A stretch of DNA of 64,000 bases from Enorma phocaeensis (GTDB lineage: Bacteria; Actinomycetota; Coriobacteriia; Coriobacteriales; Coriobacteriaceae). The translations under genes were made by a program, and so were the position numbers. The first letter of the stretch is position 1. Each line of letters starts with the position of its first letter. The DNA lies in assembly GCF_016901575.1 (NCBI RefSeq), contig NZ_JACJKQ010000002.1, positions 62,001 to 126,000 on the forward strand, in the 5' to 3' direction. Below the pieces are notes generated by a model, which saw only the letters and a list, made by a program, of their open reading frames with translations, did no database searches and was not told the DNA's origin. Positions 14,257-22,817 of this stretch are shown here, in pieces.

Positions 14257-14580
14257 ATGGCTATGTCCATCAAGAAGGGCGACACCGTCAAGATTCTCTC
14301 CGGCAAGGATCGCGGCAAGCAGGGCGTCGTTCTGCGCGCGTATCCCGCTGAAGGCAAGATCAAGGTCGAGGGCGTTCAGATGGTCAAGAAGGCCGTTCGC
14401 CCCAACCAGCAGAACCAGCAGGGCGGTATCGTTTCGCAGGAGGCCAAGATCGACGCCTCCAACGCTATGCTCGTGTGCCCCAAGTGCGGCGCTGCCACGC
14501 GTGTGGGCCACAAGCAGGGCGAGCTCGACGGTCATCGCACCAAGATTCGCGTCTGCAAGAAGTGCGGCCACGAGTTCTAA
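14257..14580 (+). CDS. rplX: 50S ribosomal protein L24
   Basis: L24, 107 residues, assembly initiator with an N-terminal KOW motif ([20 protein letters not shown]). The C-terminal half has CPKCG and CKKCG pairs that could hold zinc, seen in many L24 proteins. ATG 14257 (MAMSIKK) is chosen because of aaaggagag upstream; ATG 14263 is an alternative. It is the last gene before a strong terminator. rplE, which normally follows, is 6.9 kb away. Confidence 0.97.
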   Translation: MAMSIKKGDTVKILSGKDRGKQGVVLRAYPAEGKIKVEGVQMVKKAVRPNQQNQQGGIVSQEAKIDASNAMLVCPKCGAATRVGHKQGELDGHRTKIRVCKKCGHEF

Positions 14581-14606
14581 GTTCTGCCTTTGACTGTGTC
14601 AAGAAA

Positions 14607-14637
14607 GCCTCCGACCGTTTCTGGTCGGAGGCTTTTT
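14607..14637 (+). terminator. intrinsic terminator after rplX
   Basis: gcctccgacc (14607-14616), 6-nt loop, ggtcggaggc (14623-14632), then TTTTT. A perfect 10-bp stem plus T-run 26 nt after the rplX stop. It ends the rplC-rplX transcript where the spc operon would usually continue. Confidence 0.92.
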
Positions 14638-14785
14638 CTGTTTCAATGCTTACGTTCGTGTAATGCAGAGCCCTTCCAGGAAAACCGCCCTGCCTGCAGG
14701 TGGAAAGGATAATGGAAGGGCATCACAGCCCTCGGAACGCTGCGTGTTAGAAGGTCTTTGGAGGCTTCCGAACCGCCCTGCGCAG

Positions 14786-15523
14786 CTAGCTCCGACGGCT
14801 GCCAATGGGAGCTTCAGATTCAAATTCAGCGGCTATGGCGGCGAAGCGCGCGGGCACAGGAGAGACGATGTCGACCGGATTGCCGTCGACCGGATCTGTG
14901 AAGGACAGCTCGCGCGCATGCAGCATGAGGCCTAAGGGGTGGTTATGCCCGTATAGGGCATCTCCCACAATGGGAAAGCCGCTGCTGCTCAGGTGAACGC
15001 GAATCTGGTGCTTCCTGCCTGTTTCGATGACCACGGAGAGCAGCGAAAAGGTGCGGTGGCCTATAGTCGCGCTGCGCAAGAGCCTTGCACGGCTGACGGC
15101 ATGCTTTCCGGTACGGCTGACGCGCATGCGCCGAGCATCGTGCCTGTCGCGGCCGATGGGCGTATCAAAGGTGTGCTCATGCCAGGGAAAGGCGCCCTCA
15201 ACGATGGCGAGATAGCGCTTCGTCGCACGATGCTCCGCAATCATGCGGTCGTAGAGCGGCTGCGAGCTTTTCTGTCGTGAATAGAGCACGATGCCGGTCG
15301 TTTCGCGATCAAGGCGCTGCAGCGCTTGGAGCTCTTTGGGGTTGCTGTGATAATCCAGCTGCTCGTCATCGTGCCCGGAGAGGAGCTGGCGGGCCAGATC
15401 GCTGAGGGTCTCTGCCCCGGAGCCGTCGCCATGCACGATGATGCCGGCAGGCTTGTCCAGCGCGAGAAGCGTCTGGCTCTCGTAAAGCACGGGGCAGGGG
15501 AGTGCCGGTGCCGATGAGTGCAT
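14786..15523 (-). CDS. RluA-family RNA pseudouridine synthase
   Basis: Predicted uridine-to-pseudouridine isomerase acting on rRNA or tRNA; the target site cannot be told from sequence. About 245 residues. The catalytic Asp lies in LQRLDRETTGIVL; the residue normally His in the HRLD signature is Gln. RKHQIRVHLSSSGFPIVGDALYG is the conserved C-terminal motif. No S4 domain is visible at the N-terminus. The start is ATG at 15523 (MHSSAPALP), set by aggaggcg upstream. It follows the U32 gene by 11 nt on the same strand, so they are probably one transcript. Confidence 0.88.
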   Translation of the reverse strand: MHSSAPALPCPVLYESQTLLALDKPAGIIVHGDGSGAETLSDLARQLLSGHDDEQLDYHSNPKELQALQRLDRETTGIVLYSRQKSSQPLYDRMIAEHRATKRYLAIVEGAFPWHEHTFDTPIGRDRHDARRMRVSRTGKHAVSRARLLRSATIGHRTFSLLSVVIETGRKHQIRVHLSSSGFPIVGDALYGHNHPLGLMLHARELSFTDPVDGNPVDIVSPVPARFAAIAAEFESEAPIGSRRS

Positions 15524-15534
15524 CGTGACGCCTC

Positions 15535-18084
15535 CTAATCCACGCCGACGAAAAGGCATCCGGCGCTTGCGCCATGCTGCCGCGGGGAGGGACGTTTGCC
15601 TGCGAGGGAGGCGTCGAGGGAGCGGGCCGCGCGCAGCACCTGGACGTAGGTTTCAGATGGGTCGAGGAGCGTCGCATCGACCAAAAAGCGACTGACCCCG
15701 GCATTCAGGAGGCGCGGAACCTGAGGCGTCAGGTCGAGCGGCTGGGCGGCGTAAAGACGTGAGCGACCATGGACGTCGGTATGAACGGGCAGCAGGCGGT
15801 CATCGATGTTGCGCAGGTAAAGGCTTTGACGGCGCAGGCGGCAGCGCCGGCAGTCATGGACGCATGCATCGGCGACCTGAAGAATGCAATGCTCGCTCGT
15901 CATGACGCGGGGCCGTCCAAAGACCGTGATGCCGGCGGGAATGGGCGCGTGGGGAACAAACCGCTCGATTTCGTCGATGGTGAGCTCAGGGGAGAGCCAA
16001 AACCCTCGCGCGCCGCGATGAAACAGGTGCATGCAGGCGGCGAGGTTGTGGACGGGTATGCACGAGCGCAGCTCCGGGAGGGCGCCCGCGTCGCTGCTGA
16101 GCGCGAGATGGGAGATGTTGCCGATGGCGACAGGCGCCTTGGCGGCGACCCAGCGATCGAGCCTGCCGCGGTCTTTCTCGCGACATACCTCATCGAGCAG
16201 GGGGATATAGCCGCGCCCGAGGGCGTCTGCCGGAGAGACGCCCTCGGCGTCAAGGTCGTCGGCAGAGAGGTAGATTCGCACGGCGCCAGCGCGGCGGGCC
16301 TCCTCGGCGGCTTCGAGCGAGGTTACCAGGGCGCAGACGGAGGGCTGCTCAAGGCTTCGCGCCCGGGTCGTGGCACAGGCGGGGTCAGAGGCGGATGCGG
16401 TCTCGGCGCTGAGCGCGACAGAGGAGAAGGAGGGAAGGACCGACAGTGCCTGCGCACGCCGACCGTAGGGTGCGAGAATGCATGCTTCAAGCAAGCGGCA
16501 TGCCTCGGAGCGTATCTTGTGGACGGCGGAGAATCCCATGCCGCAGCCTTCGTCAACCTCCACCTCAAACGTGGAGGCCTCGAATGGGGAGCTCCCAAGC
16601 CGACCAACATGCTCTATAAGATCGTCGCGGCTGACCGCCTTGGTGCGTGCGGGCTCGACTACAAAACCCACGGCGCGCGCCTTCAATGCGGGGTCGTCGA
16701 CGCATGAAAGCTCCACGCTAAAGGGCTCGCCGATGCGAGCGCGAATGAGAACGTGAACGGGGCGCTTGCGTGCGATCTCGCGTTTGAGCACGGCGTCTGC
16801 CGCATCGATGGCACGCTGGCTGCGAATGATGCGAACGCGGCATCCCGAGGGCATGCGGCGCGGTACGGAGACCTCGATGACGTCGCCGGCGGTGGCGTCG
16901 GCGCGCGCGATGGCGGTCAAGAACTGGTCGGGCTCTGCATCATGGCGAAGTTCAAGAAGGTCGCCGGCGCCAACAGGCTCGAACAGCGAGATGCGTGCGG
17001 TTCCGGCAGGGCCCTTGTCGCGCTCGCGGAAACGTTCTGAGCGGGTTTTCGGGCTGCGGGGGTTGAAGCCCACGACCTCGCCGACGAGCTGGCCGCGGTT
17101 GTTGGAACGCTCATAGCTCATCATGTCGTCATCGGAGGTGCCGTCCTGGTAGGCATGGGTGAAGTCTCGATTGAAGCAGCGCTTGAGCTGGCGTGCGCGC
17201 GCCTCGCGCTGCTCGGCAGGGGCCTTGCGGCCGGCGAGGAGGTCATCAAGCTCTTGACGGTAGGCGTCGACGACAGAATAGACGTAGTCGGGCGCCTTCA
17301 TGCGACCTTCGAGCTTGAGCGCATGGGCGCCCGTGGCGAGCAGTCGCGGCAGCAGCTCGGACGTGTTGGTGTCGCGCGGGCAGAGCGGCCGGCCGCGTCC
17401 GGCGGGAGAGAGGACACGGCCCTCTTCGGTCACGAGGTCGTAGGGAAGCCGACACGGCTGTGCGCACATGCCGCGGTTAGCGGAGCGACCGGCGCAGGCA
17501 AAGCTTGAAAGCAGGCAGACGCCGGAATAGCTAAAGCAGATCGATCCGTGGGCAAACACCTCGAGGTCGATGTCGACGCGCTCGTGAATAGCGGCGATCT
17601 CGTCCAGCGAGAGCTCCCGCGACAGGGTGACCCGATCGGCGCCTGCACGCTTGCACCAGGCGGTGCCGCGCGCATCATGGATGTTCGCCTGGGTGGAGAT
17701 GTGGGTCTCGATGTCTGGCATCAGGCGGCGAACTTCAAAGAAGAGGCCCCAGTCCTGGATGATGAAGGCGTCGGCACCGAGCGCCGCACAGCGACGGATG
17801 AGTTCGAGGGCATCCACCATCTCGGCGTCCTTGATGACGATGTTGACTGTCACGTAGACGCGCGCTCCGGCTAGGTGGGCGGCGCGGCAGGCGGCGGCAA
17901 AGGATTCATCGGTAAAGTTATCGGCCTTGCGACGGGCGTTGAACGAGCCCATGCCGCAGTAGATGGCGTCCGCTCCTGCGGCAAGCGCCGCTGCAAACGG
18001 CCCGGGGCCGCCGGCAGGTGCCAGCAACTCGGGCCGGCGGGGGCCAGCGGGTTCGGAGCCGGTCAATGCGGTTTGGTGATCCAT
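15535..18084 (-). CDS. U32 peptidase-family protein (RNA hydroxylation-type)
   Basis: About 849 residues. The N-terminal half is a U32 domain: PELLAPAGGPGPFAAALAAGADAIY, then FAHGSICFSYSGVC and NRGMCAQPCRLPYD, whose cysteines match the iron-sulfur ligands known from RlhA/TrhP. Those E. coli relatives hydroxylate 23S rRNA or tRNA; older annotation is collagenase-like peptidase. The C-terminal half has a second barrel-like region ending in a Cys cluster (EHCILQVADACVHDCRRC). ATG 18084 is preferred over 18117 because the -10-like TATACT on this strand (18134-18129) would place transcription start near 18122 and aggac precedes 18084. A paralogue is at 39797. Confidence 0.85.
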   Translation of the reverse strand: MDHQTALTGSEPAGPRRPELLAPAGGPGPFAAALAAGADAIYCGMGSFNARRKADNFTDESFAAACRAAHLAGARVYVTVNIVIKDAEMVDALELIRRCAALGADAFIIQDWGLFFEVRRLMPDIETHISTQANIHDARGTAWCKRAGADRVTLSRELSLDEIAAIHERVDIDLEVFAHGSICFSYSGVCLLSSFACAGRSANRGMCAQPCRLPYDLVTEEGRVLSPAGRGRPLCPRDTNTSELLPRLLATGAHALKLEGRMKAPDYVYSVVDAYRQELDDLLAGRKAPAEQREARARQLKRCFNRDFTHAYQDGTSDDDMMSYERSNNRGQLVGEVVGFNPRSPKTRSERFRERDKGPAGTARISLFEPVGAGDLLELRHDAEPDQFLTAIARADATAGDVIEVSVPRRMPSGCRVRIIRSQRAIDAADAVLKREIARKRPVHVLIRARIGEPFSVELSCVDDPALKARAVGFVVEPARTKAVSRDDLIEHVGRLGSSPFEASTFEVEVDEGCGMGFSAVHKIRSEACRLLEACILAPYGRRAQALSVLPSFSSVALSAETASASDPACATTRARSLEQPSVCALVTSLEAAEEARRAGAVRIYLSADDLDAEGVSPADALGRGYIPLLDEVCREKDRGRLDRWVAAKAPVAIGNISHLALSSDAGALPELRSCIPVHNLAACMHLFHRGARGFWLSPELTIDEIERFVPHAPIPAGITVFGRPRVMTSEHCILQVADACVHDCRRCRLRRQSLYLRNIDDRLLPVHTDVHGRSRLYAAQPLDLTPQVPRLLNAGVSRFLVDATLLDPSETYVQVLRAARSLDASLAGKRPSPRQHGASAGCLFVGVD

Positions 18085-18128
18085 GATGTCCTGCCACGAG
18101 TCAACGAAACGAAACATGTCTTAGCGAA

Positions 18129-18134
18129 AGTATA
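18129..18134 (-). promoter_or_regulatory. possible -10 box upstream of the U32 gene
   Basis: Reading the minus strand, TATACT occupies 18134 down to 18129. A -35 at the right distance is poor (TGTCCC-like), so confidence is limited. It would drive the U32-pseudouridine synthase pair. Confidence 0.35.
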
Positions 18135-18308
18135 AGCGTCGCCTGCCTGCGCGGGACAGGCTCAACCAAAACGCCCGCAACCCATCTCGAAGAGGATGGA
18201 AGCGGGCGCAAATGATGTTCGCTTCGGATTTATGCAGATACTTTCAAAGAGGCCGAGTAGCCGGCGAATATAGAGAAGAAACCCGCAGGTTATCTTGGCT
18301 TCGATACC

Positions 18309-18316
18309 GGGCCTAC
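18309..18316. repeat. 8-bp target-site duplication (left)
   Basis: GGGCCTAC, repeated directly at 19766-19773. Eight bp is the usual IS256-family duplication length. Confidence 0.85.
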
Positions 18317-19765
18317 GGTTGTGTGCCGATTGTTGGTGTCCGCCACGCTGCGGGGCGGCCGGTCGCCCTAGGACCGATCTCCCCGATACTACACCTTTCC
18401 CGTCATGCGGCCCTCCTCCTCTCCTCGATCGCCCCGACCACGATGAGCCTCGCCCGCTCGACGACCTCGGGCGACGGCGGCTCCGGCTCGGCAGTCGACC
18501 TCTCGACTCCGCGCAGCGACGCCGCGTCGATGAAGTTCATGTCCATCCACTCCTCGTTGACGTCGATGAGCACGGAGCCCACGAGGCGCTCCATCGCCTC
18601 GACGGAGGGGAAGACCGAGACGACCTTGGTCCTGCGCTTGATCTCCTCGTTCGCGCGCTCCTGCACGTTGTTCGTCCGGAGCCTCACGTGGTGCTCGAAG
18701 GGGAAGTCGAGGTAGGCGAGCGCGTCCGCCTCGGCGTCCTCGAGGAGCTCGCCGGCCCGCGCCGACATCGCGCCCAGCTCCTCGCAGGCCCTGCGGTAGG
18801 CGGCGCGGACCAGCGACGGCTCGCGCTCGGCGAACACCGCCTTGAGCGCCGCCAGCGCGCAGGCGCGGTCGTCGCGGCGGCTGAACCAGCCGGCGGCGTC
18901 GCGCTCGAGGTGCACGATGCAGCGCTGCCAGGCGGCGCCCGGGAAGACCTCGGAGACCGCCTGGACGAGGCCCTCGTGGGCGTCGGAGGTGACGCACCTC
19001 ACGCCCGAGACGCCGCGGCGCCTGAGGCCCCTGAGGAACGCCTTCCACGAGCTCGCGCTCTCGGCGTCGACGCACCCGAAGCCGACGAACCTCCTCGACC
19101 CGTCCTCGCCGCACGCGATGGCGGTGACGACGGCCTTGGACTGCACGTGCCCCTCGTCGCGGCACTTGAGGTAGGTCGCGTCGAGCCAGAGGTAGGGGAA
19201 GCGCGCCCCGTCGAAGCGCTCGGCGCGCATCGAGGCGACCTCCTCGTCGAGGTCGGCGGTCATGCGCGACACGCGCGACGGCGAGAGGCGCGCGAACTCG
19301 AGGGCCTCGGCGGCCCTCTCTATCTTCCTGGTCGAGAGCCCCCGCACGTACACCTCGCGCACGCAGGCGACCATCGCCCGGTCCACGCGCGAGTAGGGCC
19401 TCACGATGTCGTCCGGGAAGTAGCTCCCCTCCCTGAGCTTCGGTATCCGGAGCGTGATCTCCCCGACGACCGTGAGCAGCGTCCGCTCCCGGTAGCCGTT
19501 CCTCCTGTTCCCCTCCCCGCACAGCTCGTCGGCCTGCGCGTCCATCACCTGGTTGAGTATCGACTCCAGGGCCCGCCGCGCGAGCTCCGTGAGGTCGAGA
19601 GTCCCGTCGTCCCTGACCGGGAGGTTCTCCAGCATCCCGTTTTCCTGTAGAGTGTCCATGGTGGCCGTGTCCCTTCTTCTCGAATCGACGTTTCAGCGAT
19701 ATCGATTCTAGGGCGCGGCCGCCGCCCTCGGGCAGAGGCCGGACACCACGATTCGGCACACGATC
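18317..19765 (-). mobile_element. IS256-family insertion sequence
   Basis: 1449 bp, bounded by GGGCCTAC direct repeats. Terminal inverted repeats match at 21 of 26 positions; both share TGTGCCGA and TGGTGTCCG. One transposase gene fills it on the minus strand. Complete ends, intact transposase and a perfect duplication suggest a fairly recent insertion. It lies inside the small inverted-repeat element, between the U32 gene and malY-like gene, and breaks no coding sequence. Confidence 0.9.
18403..19659 (-). CDS. IS256-family (mutator-type) transposase
   Basis: 418-residue DDE transposase that cuts and pastes the surrounding IS. The first acidic residue is in YLWLDATYLKC, the second in CVTSDAHEGL, and the third in RTNNVQERANEEIKRRTK, the arrangement of the Transposase_mut family, including the C/D-x2-H region (RCIVHLERDA). 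Full length without frameshifts, so probably active. ATG 19659 is used; an internal ATG at 19635 is possible. Confidence 0.95.
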   Translation of the reverse strand: MDTLQENGMLENLPVRDDGTLDLTELARRALESILNQVMDAQADELCGEGNRRNGYRERTLLTVVGEITLRIPKLREGSYFPDDIVRPYSRVDRAMVACVREVYVRGLSTRKIERAAEALEFARLSPSRVSRMTADLDEEVASMRAERFDGARFPYLWLDATYLKCRDEGHVQSKAVVTAIACGEDGSRRFVGFGCVDAESASSWKAFLRGLRRRGVSGVRCVTSDAHEGLVQAVSEVFPGAAWQRCIVHLERDAAGWFSRRDDRACALAALKAVFAEREPSLVRAAYRRACEELGAMSARAGELLEDAEADALAYLDFPFEHHVRLRTNNVQERANEEIKRRTKVVSVFPSVEAMERLVGSVLIDVNEEWMDMNFIDAASLRGVERSTAEPEPPSPEVVERARLIVVGAIEERRRAA

Positions 19766-19773
19766 GGGCCTAC
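19766..19773. repeat. 8-bp target-site duplication (right)
   Basis: GGGCCTAC, the partner of 18309-18316, directly outside the right end of the IS. Confidence 0.85.
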
Positions 19774-19849
19774 TCGAGGTGTCGGGAAAAATCTGCATAA
19801 AACCGAAGCAAGTGGATGAAAGAAGGCGAAGGGCGGGGTCCCTGGGCGG

Positions 19850-21058
19850 CTAATCAGTGAAAACGTGGCGCTGGAGCCGCTGGAAGGCATCCTGAACGCG
19901 CGAGAGGGGCAGCGCGAGATTCATGCGGATGTGGTGCGGGCCGTGGAACGGCCGGCCGTCCTGCCAGCCGACGCCGACGTCCCAGCCGCGGCGCAGCAGC
20001 TCGCCGACGTCGCGGCCGTGTGCGGAGCACCATTCCTCGCAATTGAGGAAGAGCATATAGGTGCCCTGTGGACGAACGACGGAGATGCCGGGGAAATGCG
20101 CGTCGACCAGGTCGCAGGCCCAGGTGACGTTGCCGTCGATGACCTGGCGGAGTTCGTCGACCCAGGCGCGGCCTTCCTCGCTATATGCCCCGATGAGGGC
20201 GTGCATGGAGAGTACGTTCATGGCGTTGTAGTGGCTCTTGGAGGACTGCGAGACGACGCGGTCGCGCAGGTAGTCGTCATAGATGATGTGGTAGCTGCCT
20301 ACAAGGCCTGCCAGATTGAAGGTCTTGCTCGGGGCGTAGAGGGCGACGGTCCGCCGCCGCGCGTCCGCGCTGATCGATTGGGTCGGGATGTGCGTATGGC
20401 CTGGAAGCACGATATCAGACCAGATCTCGTCTGAGATGACGACGACGTCGTATTTCCTATAGAGGTCGAGCGCGCGCTCGAGCTCCCAGCGCTCCCACAC
20501 GCGACCGCAGGGATTGTGCGGAGAGCAAAGAACCGCGGCGTGGATCCTGCCATCCGCGAGACGACGCTCCATGTCCGCATAGTCCATGTGCCAGCAGCCG
20601 CCATCATCAAGGACAAGAGGGGAGAGCTCGATGCGGCGCCCGATGTTCTCGATGCTCTTGGTAAAGCCGATGTAGGTGGGGCTATGCACCAAGACGGAGT
20701 CGCCGGGCGCGGTAAAGGCCTCGAGGGTCGAGACGAGGCCGCCCAAGACGCCGTTTTCGTAGCCGATGCACTCGGGGGTGAGGCCGGTGACGCCGTTGCG
20801 GTCGCGTTGCCAGGAGATGATGCGATCGAAGTATTCCTGGCGCGGCTCGAAATAGCCGAAATGCGGCTGCTGAAGACGGTGTGCGACCGCATCGGTGATC
20901 GCGGGGAGGACGGGAAAGTTCATATCGGCGACCCACATGGGTATGCAGTCAAAGCCTTCGCGCGGACGCTCGGGCGCACCGCCGCCGGTGCCAAGGCCGT
21001 CGACGGCGACGGCGTCCTGCCCGTGCCGATCCATGATGGAGGTAAAATCGTAGGTCAT
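19850..21058 (-). CDS. MalY/PatB-family PLP C-S lyase or aminotransferase
   Basis: 402-residue fold-type I PLP enzyme of the MalY/PatB group, cytosolic. Family members cleave cystathionine or cysteine C-S bonds. The N-terminal IPMWVADMNFPV is diagnostic, as are CSPHNPCGRVW, ISDEIWSDIV and the PLP-lysine motif APSKTFNLAG; the C-terminal Arg region HIRMNLALPLSR binds the carboxylate. The start is ATG at 21058. It lies between the IS and rplE, divergent from the ribosomal genes. Substrate cannot be assigned. Confidence 0.9.
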   Translation of the reverse strand: MTYDFTSIMDRHGQDAVAVDGLGTGGGAPERPREGFDCIPMWVADMNFPVLPAITDAVAHRLQQPHFGYFEPRQEYFDRIISWQRDRNGVTGLTPECIGYENGVLGGLVSTLEAFTAPGDSVLVHSPTYIGFTKSIENIGRRIELSPLVLDDGGCWHMDYADMERRLADGRIHAAVLCSPHNPCGRVWERWELERALDLYRKYDVVVISDEIWSDIVLPGHTHIPTQSISADARRRTVALYAPSKTFNLAGLVGSYHIIYDDYLRDRVVSQSSKSHYNAMNVLSMHALIGAYSEEGRAWVDELRQVIDGNVTWACDLVDAHFPGISVVRPQGTYMLFLNCEEWCSAHGRDVGELLRRGWDVGVGWQDGRPFHGPHHIRMNLALPLSRVQDAFQRLQRHVFTD

Positions 21059-21438
21059 CGGGTCTCCTTCGACGGAGGGCTGTCAATCCGCTCGTCATGA
21101 TACCGCTCCTTGCGCACATGGTGCGCTCCGGCCCAGAGGCGCTGCCGCCGGCGGAGGCTCCGTCACAGGTACGCCTCGGGGGCGGCTAGACAGCTCCCAA
21201 GCAATCGGGACATTGTGAATTTCAACAGGTCGCGGAGTTTTTCTGGCAATTCGGCGCGCACACGCGTATCATACCGACTCGTATTGCCCGGCTCCTGTCG
21301 GCCATTCGGCGTGCCGCGACAGCCTACGCGACGCACCGACGGCAGGAGGCACGAGGACAACCCGACCAGGCGCTCCGGAGACACCGGGTGCCCGCGAGTG
21401 GCCAAGCCCCGTGCTTAAAACCCCATGAAGGAGTGAAC
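21059..21438 (+). other. divergent region between the malY-like gene and rplE
   Basis: 380 nt without a supported gene. It must hold promoters for both directions. The best plus-strand candidate is TATCAT at 21267-21272 with TGGCAA 17 nt upstream (21244-21249), weak but positioned about 165 nt before rplE. No clear hairpin terminator. Confidence 0.5.
21244..21272 (+). promoter_or_regulatory. candidate promoter for the rplE (spc) operon
   Basis: TGGCAA at 21244-21249 and TATCAT at 21267-21272, 17 nt apart. Both boxes are imperfect. A promoter is needed somewhere here because rplE is cut off from rplX by opposing genes. Confidence 0.4.
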
Positions 21439-21996
21439 ATGGCTGAAGAGAAGTATGTCCCCCGCCTGAAGACCAAGTACCTCGATGAGGTGCGTCCCGC
21501 GCTTCAGGATAAGTTCCACTACAAGAACGTCATGATGATCCCGAAGATGGAGAAGATCGTCGTGAACATGGGCGTCGGCGAGGCCGCGACCGATTCCAAG
21601 GCCATCGACGGTGCCGTGCGCGACCTGCGCCTGATCACCGGCCAGCAGCCCATGGTGACCCGCGCTCGCAAGTCCATCGCGTCCTTCCGCCTGCGTGCCG
21701 GCATGCCCATCGGCGCCAAGGTCACCCTGCGCGGCGACCGCATGTGGGAGTTCTTCGACCGCCTCACCTCGGTGGCCATCCCCCGTATCCGCGACTTCCG
21801 CGGCATCTCGCCCAAGAGCTTCGACGGCCGTGGCAACTTCTCCATGGGCGTGACCGATCAGCTCATCTTCCCCGAGATCCCGTTCGACTCGGTGGACCGC
21901 ACCCGTGGTATGGACATCACCATCGTTACCACCGCTGAGACCGACGAAGAGGCCCGCGCGCTTCTCGACGGCTTCGGCTTCCCGTTCAAGAAATAA
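21439..21996 (+). CDS. rplE: 50S ribosomal protein L5
   Basis: L5, 185 residues, binds 5S rRNA and bridges to the 30S head. ATG 21439 ([11 protein letters not shown]) follows gaaggagtg at a proper distance; an in-frame upstream extension to 21388 lacks a site and family similarity. It contains [19 protein letters not shown] and [18 protein letters not shown]. First gene of the displaced spc operon. Confidence 0.97.
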   Translation: MAEEKYVPRLKTKYLDEVRPALQDKFHYKNVMMIPKMEKIVVNMGVGEAATDSKAIDGAVRDLRLITGQQPMVTRARKSIASFRLRAGMPIGAKVTLRGDRMWEFFDRLTSVAIPRIRDFRGISPKSFDGRGNFSMGVTDQLIFPEIPFDSVDRTRGMDITIVTTAETDEEARALLDGFGFPFKK

Positions 21997-22005
21997 GGTA
22001 GAACT

Positions 22006-22050
22006 GTCCCAGCGAGGCCGGCAGGGCAAGGGGTCCTGCCGGCCTGGGAC
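22006..22050 (+). repeat. bulged hairpin between rplE and rpsZ
   Basis: gtcccag (22006-22012), a 3-nt bulge and ggccggcagg (22016-22025) pair with cctgccggcctgggac (22035-22050), a 17-bp GC-rich stem ending 26 nt before rpsZ. No T-run. A bulged stem before S14/S8 recalls the S8-binding control site of the spc operon, but the match is positional only. Confidence 0.6.
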
Positions 22051-22076
22051 TGTACATACGTGTAAGGAGGAAATAC

Positions 22077-22262
22077 GTGGCTAAGACATCGATGATCGTC
22101 AAGCAGCAGCGCGAGCCGAAGTTCTCGACCCGCAAGTACACCCGTTGCCAGCGTTGCGGCCGTCCGCATTCGGTCTACCGCAAGTTCGGCATCTGCCGTG
22201 TCTGCTTCCGCGAGCTTGCGCTCAAGGGCGAGCTTCCTGGCATCAAGAAGGCCAGCTGGTAA
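22077..22262 (+). CDS. rpsZ: 30S ribosomal protein S14, zinc type
   Basis: Short (61-residue) zinc-binding form of S14 in the 30S head. CQRCG and CRVC supply the four cysteines. The start is GTG at 22077 after taaggagga. Gram-positive bacteria commonly use this type in the spc operon. Confidence 0.97.
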   Translation: MAKTSMIVKQQREPKFSTRKYTRCQRCGRPHSVYRKFGICRVCFRELALKGELPGIKKASW

Positions 22263-22308
22263 GTCACTGCCAGTGCATGCGGTCCGATCGCCGCGTGCAG
22301 GGAAGAGC

Positions 22309-22358
22309 GCACATGATCTGGCTTGTTCGCCACGGGTGAACGAGAACCGCATGTGCGA
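22309..22358 (+). repeat. hairpin upstream of rpsH
   Basis: cgcacatg (22309-22316) with catgtgcg (22351-22358) enclosing cttgttc (22323-22329) with gaacgag (22339-22345, one G-U). It ends 27 nt before rpsH, a site where S8 could act on its own mRNA; unproven. Confidence 0.55.
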
Positions 22359-22385
22359 GTTCATCAAGAACGAAGGAGAATCTGT

Positions 22386-22784
22386 ATGAACCTTACAGAC
22401 CCGATCGCAGATATGCTTACGCGCATCCGTAACGCAAACGCTGCGAACAAGGCCACGGTCTCTATGCCGAGCTCCAAGAAGCTCGTGGAGATCGCTCGCG
22501 TCATCTACGAGGAGGGCTACATCGAGTCGTACACCGTCGAGGACACGACTCCCCAGAAGACCCTCCACATCACCCTTAAGTACGGCCCCAAGAAGCAGAA
22601 GGTCATCTCCGGCATCCGCCGTATTTCCAAGCCGGGCCTGCGCAAGTACGCCCGTGTCATGGACCTTCCCCGCGTCCGTGGCGGTCTCGGCACCGCCATC
22701 ATCTCGACCAGCAAGGGCGTCATGGCTGACCGCGACGCTCGTAAGCTGGGCGTCGGCGGCGAGATCGTCGCCTACGTGTGGTAA
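22386..22784 (+). CDS. rpsH: 30S ribosomal protein S8
   Basis: S8, 132 residues, primary 16S central-domain binder and spc-operon regulator in E. coli. ATG 22386 ([18 protein letters not shown]) follows gaaggagaat; the in-frame upstream extension has no family match. The C-terminal [21 protein letters not shown] is typical. Confidence 0.97.
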   Translation: MNLTDPIADMLTRIRNANAANKATVSMPSSKKLVEIARVIYEEGYIESYTVEDTTPQKTLHITLKYGPKKQKVISGIRRISKPGLRKYARVMDLPRVRGGLGTAIISTSKGVMADRDARKLGVGGEIVAYVW

Positions 22785-22817
22785 GCGGCTAGGCGCGTAG
22801 AAGGAAAGGAGAACACC

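Larger units (their letters stand above)
18217..19813. repeat. ~140-bp inverted-repeat element, split by an IS
   Basis: The left end (18217-18239) and right end (19791-19813) are inverted copies: cgcttcggatttatgcagat on the left versus gcttcggttttatgcagat read from the right. Removing the insertion sequence and one target duplication leaves about 140 bp that aligns along its length with the element at 54125-54268 (shared blocks include GCCGAGTAG, AAACCC..AGG and CTCGA...GTCGG). It is a small non-coding repeat family, possibly a MITE, with one copy interrupted. Confidence 0.75.

Noticed and set aside
18295-19650. 451-codon plus-strand frame across the insertion sequence
   Set aside because: Complement of the transposase gene, Pro/Arg/Leu-rich, no family resemblance.
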